Part shown: positions 1 through 4,901 of the stretch, piece by piece
Position numbering within the stretch: position 1 is the stretch's first letter
Layout of the letters: the number at the start of each line of letters is the position of its first letter
NCBI GenBank assembly: GCA_022709445.1
Contig: JAKLIU010000081.1
Span: forward strand, 1 to 8,136
DNA: 8,136 nt
Direction of reading: 5' to 3'
Origin: Spirochaetota bacterium
GTDB taxonomy: Bacteria > Spirochaetota > Spirochaetia > Treponematales > UBA12059
Position numbers and translations under genes: made by a program
Notes under the pieces: model-generated
The model's database searches: none
What the model was told of the DNA's origin: nothing
What the model saw: the letters and a program-made list of their open reading frames with translations, nothing else

Positions 1-10
1 AGCCGTTTGC

Positions 11-27
11 GGCGGTTTGACACCGCC
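11..27. repeat. Inverted repeat around the -35 box, possible operator
   Basis: GGCGGT (11-16) and ACCGCC (22-27) are perfect 6-base inverted arms separated by TTGAC. The loop and the first base of the right arm together form the -35 hexamer of the promoter of gene 1. A regulator bound here would cover the -35 box, so an operator role is possible. The arms are short and GC-rich, so chance occurrence in such a genome is a real alternative. There is no T-tract after it, so it does not look like a terminator of an upstream gene. Confidence 0.3.
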
Positions 28-45
28 CGGATGGCCGGCTACAAT
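17..45 (+). promoter_or_regulatory. Sigma70-type promoter of the three-gene operon
   Basis: TTGACA (17-22, 6/6 match to the -35 consensus) is followed by a 17-base spacer and TACAAT (40-45, 5/6 match to the -10 consensus). This is the best promoter-like sequence noticed in the window. The expected transcription start is about base 52, giving a leader of about 13 bases before the ATG at 65. The ribosome binding site would then lie at the extreme 5' end of the mRNA. The same bases supply an in-frame TTG (17) and an ATG (44) that could be mistaken for the start of gene 1. Confidence 0.7.
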
Positions 46-51
46 GTCATT

Positions 52-57
52 GGGAGA
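52..57 (+). promoter_or_regulatory. Ribosome binding site deciding the start of gene 1
   Basis: GGGAGA lies 7 bases before the ATG at 65, a normal Shine-Dalgarno position. It lies downstream of the ATG at 44 and of the TTG at 17, so it supports neither. Together with the promoter at 17-45 it selects 65 as the start. Confidence 0.6.
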
Positions 58-64
58 TGACTTC

Positions 65-2425
65 ATGGCCGGCAGAGGGATCGATCCGCTGATCTTCCCC
101 GGCTTCCGTCTGATAGTCGAAATCGGCAGGGGCGAGGGCGGAGAGGTCTGGCGGGCGCGCGAGCTGGAGAGCCAGCGCCTGGTGGCCCTCAAGGTATACC
201 GCCCCGAACTGGTCCGTCGCCCCGGGTTTGCCTCCGCGCTGGATCAGGCCGTCCTGGCGGCCCGCGGCTTCAGCCATCCGGCCTGCGCCCAGGTGTACGG
301 TCTGGTGGAGGCCAGGTCCGGAGGCGGCCTGGCCCTGATCGGCGAGCTTCTGGGCGGCGAAGTGCTGGCCCGCGCCCTCCAGCGCAACGTGCGCTTCTCG
401 CCGGAGCGGGCCCTGCGGCTGGCGCGCCAGCTGGCCGGCGGGCTGGACGCGGCCGGCACCCGGCGGCTCACCGCTGGCGTGCTCCACCCGGGACACGTCG
501 TGGTCTCCGGCGAGAGCGCCAGGATGATAGGCCTGGGCACCAGCGCGGTCGAGGGCTTGCCCGGCCGCTACGACCACTCTCCCGAGGATGGCCGCTTCGC
601 CGCCGCGGTCTACGCCGCATCCGAGGTCATTTCGGGAGGGGCGCCGGACCGGCGGTCCGACGTCTTTGCCCTGGGCGCGCTGCTCTACCACATGCTTACC
701 GGGCTTGCCCCGTACAAGGCCAGGGACCTGGCCGGCCTCAAGCTGGAGCGCGCCGAGGGGCTGCGCTGGCCGCGTGGTGCGGATTCGCTGATACCGTCGG
801 AGGCGCTGGGCCTGGTCGGGCGCTCCATGGAGAACGACCCGGCGCTCAGGCCGTCGGCGGCCGATTTCGCGGCCGCGGCCGGCAGGGCCCTGGCGGCGAT
901 GGGCGAGGACGGCCCGGCCGATGCCGCCGACGACCGCGAGTCCACCCGGGTGGACCTGGCCGCCGTGGGCGGTGGCGGTCCGTCGATGCCTCCGGCCGAG
1001 CCCTCCGCGCCAGGCGCCCGGGGCCGCCCGGCGCGGCCCGCGCGGCTGCGCGACGCCCTGATCGGCGCGGCCGCCGCCACGCTGCTCATCGGCGCCGGCG
1101 TGGCGCTTGGACGCTACGCCTGGACGCCATCCCGGCCTGAGGTGACGCCCGTTCCCACCCAAGTTCCGGAACAGGGACCATCGGAGACCGCCAGGCCCCC
1201 GGTGTCCAGGACTCCGTCGCCCGACGGACGGACGGTTCCGGACGCCGCCGCCGCCGAGGACGAGGCCGCGCGGCGGGAGTACGAGGCCGTCCTGGCGGTC
1301 CTGGCCGAGAAGCCGGCCGCCTCGGGCGCGGTGCGCGAGCGCCTGGCGGAGTTGGCCCGCCGGCACTCCACTTCCCAGTGGGGCCTGCGCGCGGGGCTGA
1401 AGCTGGCCGAACTCAACGAGGCCGATCGCCTGGCGCGCGCCGCCGGTTTCGCCAGGATCGCCGAACGCGCCGCCGCGCTCGAGAAGCGGGAGCGCTTCGG
1501 GGAGGCGGCTGCGCTCTTCGAGAAGCTGCCCGCGGATCTGGCCGAAGGCGACCTGCCAGCCCGCGCGGCGGCCGAGGCCGCGGCCGTGCTGCGGCGCGCC
1601 GCCGAGCGCTACGAGGCGGTGGCGCGGCGGGCGGAGCGTTCGGTGGCCGACGGCGATCTGGCGGCGGCCATGCTCGACTACAAGCGGGTGGTGGATGAGT
1701 ACGGCGTTCCGGCGGTCTGCGCGGAGGCCTCCCGGCGGCTCGGCGAGTTGGGGCGGCTGCAGGAGCAGAACGCCCAGGATCTCGCCCGGCGCCAAGCGGA
1801 GCAGCGCCGGCTCCGCGCCGATGAGGCGCTCCGCAGTGCGCTGGAGTCCGCCCGCGCCAGTCTGGTTCTGTTCCGCCATGCCCAGGCCATCGAGGCCGTC
1901 GAGGCCGCCGCCGCCGGTCCGGACCAGCCCGAGGACTCCCGGAAGCTTCTGACCGGCTACCGCGACCTGATCCGCGGCGAGCGCAAGCTGTTCGAGCTGG
2001 CCTCCCGGCGGGTGGCCGGGGGCATCCGCGAACTGAACATCACCGTTGGCGATTCCGAGGTCCTGACGGTCAAGAAGCTGGACGAGAAGGGGCTGGTGGC
2101 CGACGGCAACCAGATATCCGGAGTGGTCTTCACCTGGGAGCGGATAAGCAAGTCGTCTCCGTATCAGGCGTACCTGGCCGTCAAGAAGACCATCGACCTG
2201 ACCAGCGCCGAGGAACAGATGCAGCTGGCCACCTGCGCCTTCCACCACGATCAGCCCATGGAGGTGGAGAACTGCCTGAAGGTGGCCGCCGAGCTCGACC
2301 CGGCGCAGAAGGACGCGGCCGCGGCCCAGCGGGAGCTGCTCCGGAGGGTCGAGGCCGTGCTCAAGGCGCGCCGCGAGGCCGGGGATGCCCCGCGCCGCAG
2401 GACTGCGGAGGATCCCGCGCAATGA
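65..2425 (+). CDS. Membrane-anchored predicted pseudokinase with long helical C-terminal region
   Basis: This 786-residue protein begins with a Hanks-type Ser/Thr kinase fold (about residues 14-275). The glycine loop (21-28, GRGEGGEV) and the VALK lysine (K43) are present. The HRD motif reads A137-G138-V139, the catalytic-loop Lys and Asn positions read H141 and H144, and DFG reads G156-L157-G158. The catalytic base and the metal-binding Asp are therefore missing. APE reads ASE (185-187), while the helix-F Asp (D199, RSDV) and the late Arg (R262) remain. By family knowledge such a domain may bind nucleotide or a partner but is unlikely to phosphorylate. A hydrophobic segment (about 331-349) and a Pro/Thr-rich linker (353-392) follow. 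Next come Ala/Glu/Arg-rich helices, some TPR-like (about 396-660), a short beta-like stretch (653-695) and a last TPR-like pair (712-770). Expected topology is kinase fold inside and helices outside. The start at 65 is chosen from the ribosome site at 52-57 and the promoter overlapping earlier starts. It overlaps the next gene by ATGA. Confidence 0.85.
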   Translation: MAGRGIDPLIFPGFRLIVEIGRGEGGEVWRARELESQRLVALKVYRPELVRRPGFASALDQAVLAARGFSHPACAQVYGLVEARSGGGLALIGELLGGEVLARALQRNVRFSPERALRLARQLAGGLDAAGTRRLTAGVLHPGHVVVSGESARMIGLGTSAVEGLPGRYDHSPEDGRFAAAVYAASEVISGGAPDRRSDVFALGALLYHMLTGLAPYKARDLAGLKLERAEGLRWPRGADSLIPSEALGLVGRSMENDPALRPSAADFAAAAGRALAAMGEDGPADAADDRESTRVDLAAVGGGGPSMPPAEPSAPGARGRPARPARLRDALIGAAAATLLIGAGVALGRYAWTPSRPEVTPVPTQVPEQGPSETARPPVSRTPSPDGRTVPDAAAAEDEAARREYEAVLAVLAEKPAASGAVRERLAELARRHSTSQWGLRAGLKLAELNEADRLARAAGFARIAERAAALEKRERFGEAAALFEKLPADLAEGDLPARAAAEAAAVLRRAAERYEAVARRAERSVADGDLAAAMLDYKRVVDEYGVPAVCAEASRRLGELGRLQEQNAQDLARRQAEQRRLRADEALRSALESARASLVLFRHAQAIEAVEAAAAGPDQPEDSRKLLTGYRDLIRGERKLFELASRRVAGGIRELNITVGDSEVLTVKKLDEKGLVADGNQISGVVFTWERISKSSPYQAYLAVKKTIDLTSAEEQMQLATCAFHHDQPMEVENCLKVAAELDPAQKDAAAAQRELLRRVEAVLKARREAGDAPRRRTAEDPAQ
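2407..2411 (+). promoter_or_regulatory. Ribosome binding site of the MoxR gene, inside gene 1
   Basis: GGAGG lies 10 bases before the ATG at 2422, within the last codons of gene 1. With the ATGA stop/start overlap (2422-2425) this points to translational coupling of the two genes. Confidence 0.55.
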
Positions 2426-3441
2426 GCTCTCCCGACAGCCAGGACCTGGCGGCGCGCCTGGCGCGCCTGGCCGCCCAGCGCAACGCCATACTCGATGCCA
2501 TGGCCGGCACGGTGGTCGGCCAGGAGGCGGTCATCGATCTGATGATCGCCGCGCTCCTGGCCCGCGGGCACTGCCTGCTGGTGGGCGTCCCGGGTCTGGC
2601 CAAGACCCAGATGGCCAAGGCCCTGGCCTCCAGCCTGGACCTGTCCTTCAAACGCATCCAGTTCACGCCGGACATGATGCCCTCGGACATCACCGGCACC
2701 AACATGATTCATGACCTGCCCGGCGGCGGCCGCGAGTTCCGTTTCATGCGCGGGCCGGTCTTCGCCAACATCGTGCTGGCCGACGAGATCAACCGCACTC
2801 CGCCCAAGACCCAGGCGGCCATGCTCGAGGCCATGCAGGAACGCCAGGTCTCGGTGGCCCGGGAGACGTACCCGCTCGATCCGCCCTTCTTCGTCATCGC
2901 CACCCAGAACCCCATAGAGCAGGAGGGCACCTACGAACTGCCCGAGGCGCAGCTGGATCGCTTCATGTTCGACGTCCACGTCGACTACCCGCCGCTGGCC
3001 GAGGAGGAGAAGATTCTGGCCGCGACCAGCGCGGAGGAGCCGCCCCGCGGCCGGCCGGTGCTGACCCGCGAAGAGGTCCTGGAGGCCCAGAAGTTGGTCC
3101 GCTCCGTGGCGGTCTCCAACTACGTGATCAGCTACGCGGCCCGGATCATCCGCAGCACCAGGCCGTCGGACGAGTCCGCCCCGGCCTTCGTCCGCCAGTT
3201 CGTGGAGTGGGGCGTGGGCCCGCGCGCCGGCCAGATGCTCCTGCTGGGCGCCAAGGCGCTGGCCGCCGTCGACGGCCGGGCCGCGGTCGGCGCAGCGGAC
3301 GTTCGCCGGGCGGCGGTGCCGGCGCTTCGCCACCGGGTGGTCACCAACTTCCAGGCACAGGCCGAGGGCATCGACTCGGTGGCGGTGGTCAAGCGCCTCC
3401 TCGAGACCATCCCGGAGCCCAAGGTGCCGAAGTATGGGTGA
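2422..3441 (+). CDS. MoxR-family AAA+ ATPase
   Basis: This 339-residue protein has the usual length of a MoxR ATPase. It is a cytosolic AAA+ protein, and family members act as ATP-driven chaperones that remodel or activate partner proteins, often vWA-domain proteins. Visible motifs are Walker A (55-62, GVPGLAKT), Walker B (117-125, IVLADEINR), sensor 1 in IATQNP (Asn163), the MoxR-typical EQEGTYELPEAQLDRF stretch (166-181) with a probable Arg finger in LDRF, and sensor 2 in GPRAGQ (Arg268). A helical lid ends with the family-typical ALRHRV (301-306). All catalytic motifs appear intact. It sits between a predicted pseudokinase and a vWA/DUF4159 gene with overlapping ends on both sides, so the three are probably co-translated. 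The DUF58 gene that often follows MoxR is not present. MoxR membership is secure; the specific client is unknown, and the vWA neighbour is the obvious candidate. Confidence 0.95.
   Translation: MSSPDSQDLAARLARLAAQRNAILDAMAGTVVGQEAVIDLMIAALLARGHCLLVGVPGLAKTQMAKALASSLDLSFKRIQFTPDMMPSDITGTNMIHDLPGGGREFRFMRGPVFANIVLADEINRTPPKTQAAMLEAMQERQVSVARETYPLDPPFFVIATQNPIEQEGTYELPEAQLDRFMFDVHVDYPPLAEEEKILAATSAEEPPRGRPVLTREEVLEAQKLVRSVAVSNYVISYAARIIRSTRPSDESAPAFVRQFVEWGVGPRAGQMLLLGAKALAAVDGRAAVGAADVRRAAVPALRHRVVTNFQAQAEGIDSVAVVKRLLETIPEPKVPKYG
3421..3426 (+). promoter_or_regulatory. Weak ribosome binding site of the vWA gene
   Basis: AAGGTG lies 7 bases before the ATG at 3434, inside the end of the MoxR gene. 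The match to Shine-Dalgarno is partial, so translation probably relies also on coupling through the 8-base overlap with MoxR. Confidence 0.35.
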
Positions 3442-4891
3442 GGCCCGGGGTTCGAGGTCCAAGGTTCAGGGTTCAAGGAGGAGGCGCTGGACGCTGCTGG
3501 CGGCCTGCCTGGCGGCGGCCGTCGCCGGACTGCTCGTCGCTGGTCCCGCCCACGCCACCTGCCGCTGCGGGTCCGGGACCACAGAGATCTGCATCGTGCT
3601 GGACACCACCAGCTCCATGGACCTGATGATCGGTACGGTCAAGGAACAGCTCTACCGCCTGCTGGCCGCCCTGGAGGGCTCGGCCGAGACCCTGCGGGTC
3701 GGTGCGGTGGCCTTCCGGACCGCCGAGGGCCCCGAGTACGTCACCCGCAAGATCGATCTGTCCGAGGACCGCAAGGCACTGCTGGCCTGGATCCGGGAGG
3801 CCAAGGCCGTAGGCGGCGGCTTCGAGGCGGTTGGCGAAGGGCTGGATGCGGCTGTCAACGGCATGAGCTGGACCAAGGGGGCCAGGAAGCTGATTATCCT
3901 GGTGGGCGACGAGGGGCCCAAGGCCGACATGGAGGATCGCTGTCGGGCCCTGGCCAGGCTGGCCAAGAGCCGGGGCATCGCCGTCAGCGCCATCACCTGC
4001 TCGGACACCGCCTGGCGCTACTGGCAGCTGGCCCACAGCGACGAGTGGCAGGTTCGCAAGCGCGAGCTCGGCGAGGAGCGCGCCAAGGCCGAGTTCCAGC
4101 TCGACATCTTCCGGGACGTCGCCCGGGAGGGCGGCGGCCTGGCCGTGCCCTCCAAGGACACCCGGGAACTGCTCAAGTGGCTGCTGGTCATCGCCTCGGG
4201 CGCTCAGGACATGAGCCGGGAGGACATGAAGAAGTTCATGGACTGGGAGCCGTCCGCCGGTGCCCAACCGCCCGGCCGCGCGCCGATGATGGCCTGGCTG
4301 CGCCACTCCGGCGATTGGGCCGTGCCCCGGAACTTCGAGGCGCTGCGCTCTGCGCTGGGCCAGAAGGTGCGCCTCGACTTCGACTCCGGCGTCGAGGCCG
4401 TGTCCGCCACGGACCGGGACCTGGCCGGACGCCCGCTGCTCTACCTGTCGGGGCACGGCGAGATCGGGCTGGACGCCGGCGGCAAGGAGGCTCTCAAGCG
4501 CCACCTGTCCGGCGGCGGGTTCCTGTGGGCCGACGCCTGCTGCGGCCGCCCGGAGTTCGACGCATCGTTCCGGAAGCTCATGGCCGAGCTCTTCCCGGAT
4601 GCGCGGCTGGCGCCGCTGGGCCCGGAGCACGCCGTCTTCCGCTCCGGCTACGCCATCGAGAAGCCGCGCTTCGCGGATCGGCCGCGCGCCGCCGGAACCG
4701 GTTTCACCCCCGGCCCGCCGCGACTGGAGGGCCTGACGCTCGGCGGCAGGCTGGCGGTGGTCTACTCTCCGGACTCGCTGGGGTGCGGTTGGGCCGAGTA
4801 TCCGCTCGGCCGGCCGTGCCGGATGGCCGACGAGGACGCCCTGAAACTGTCCATCAACATTCTGCTTTACGCGCTGATCGGCGCCAGATAG
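3434..4891 (+). CDS. Exported vWA-domain protein with C-terminal DUF4159
   Basis: This 485-residue protein has an Arg-rich N-terminus and a hydrophobic signal segment (about 19-41) with a plausible cleavage after AHA (41), so it is predicted to be exported. The vWA domain (about 51-255) carries a metal-site motif D57-T-T-S-S61, a DxTxS variant of DxSxS. It also has the GGGFEAVGEGL helix start (127-137) and the strand LIILVGDEGP (153-162). Residues about 297-480 match DUF4159, with YLSGHGEIGL (337-346), the signature ADACCGRPEFD (366-376), and LGCGW (449-453). DUF4159 function is not established as far as I know. vWA domains bind protein ligands through a divalent metal, and many partner with MoxR ATPases. 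The start overlaps the MoxR stop by 8 bases, and no other ATG, GTG or TTG codon lies in frame before the signal segment. Residues 6-15 are encoded by a tandem heptamer repeat. The C-terminal hydrophobic stretch (472-482) is too short to be a convincing membrane helix. Confidence 0.88.
   Translation: MGEARGSRSKVQGSRRRRWTLLAACLAAAVAGLLVAGPAHATCRCGSGTTEICIVLDTTSSMDLMIGTVKEQLYRLLAALEGSAETLRVGAVAFRTAEGPEYVTRKIDLSEDRKALLAWIREAKAVGGGFEAVGEGLDAAVNGMSWTKGARKLIILVGDEGPKADMEDRCRALARLAKSRGIAVSAITCSDTAWRYWQLAHSDEWQVRKRELGEERAKAEFQLDIFRDVAREGGGLAVPSKDTRELLKWLLVIASGAQDMSREDMKKFMDWEPSAGAQPPGRAPMMAWLRHSGDWAVPRNFEALRSALGQKVRLDFDSGVEAVSATDRDLAGRPLLYLSGHGEIGLDAGGKEALKRHLSGGGFLWADACCGRPEFDASFRKLMAELFPDARLAPLGPEHAVFRSGYAIEKPRFADRPRAAGTGFTPGPPRLEGLTLGGRLAVVYSPDSLGCGWAEYPLGRPCRMADEDALKLSINILLYALIGAR
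3449..3476 (+). repeat. Four tandem 7-base repeats (GGTTCAA type) inside the start of the vWA gene
   Basis: Four exact-length units stand in a row: GGTTCGA, GGTCCAA, GGTTCAG and GGTTCAA. Each of the first three differs from the GGTTCAA consensus by one transition. They encode residues 6-14 and part of 15 of the vWA protein, giving the GSRSKVQGS stretch before the hydrophobic signal segment. The preceding 7 bases (GGCCCGG) could be a more decayed unit, but this is weak. Confidence 0.75.
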
Positions 4892-4901
4892 CGGCGGGGC
4901 G

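Noticed and set aside
17..46. TTG at 17 or ATG at 44 as the start of gene 1
   Set aside because: They fall in the -35 and -10 boxes of the predicted promoter; ATG 65 has the ribosome site at the right distance and leads directly into the kinase fold.
47..2422. Long minus-strand open frame of 791 residues opposite gene 1
   Set aside because: It is Gly/Arg/Leu-rich without recognisable domains. Antisense open frames are common in very GC-rich genes, and the plus strand has clear motifs, a promoter and a ribosome site.
2251..3462. Minus-strand open frame of 403 residues opposite the MoxR gene
   Set aside because: The opposite strand encodes an intact AAA+ ATPase with every motif; the antisense product is low-complexity and matches nothing.
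3473..3500. Twin-arginine export signal in the SRRRRW stretch of the vWA protein
   Set aside because: The run of Arg gives a partial resemblance only; the conserved Phe-Leu-Lys part is missing and part of the run follows from the repeat and GGAGGAGG sequence.
3551..3568. Lipoprotein cleavage site at C43 of the vWA protein
   Set aside because: The residues before the Cys read HAT, which does not fit a lipobox; cleavage after AHA is more plausible.
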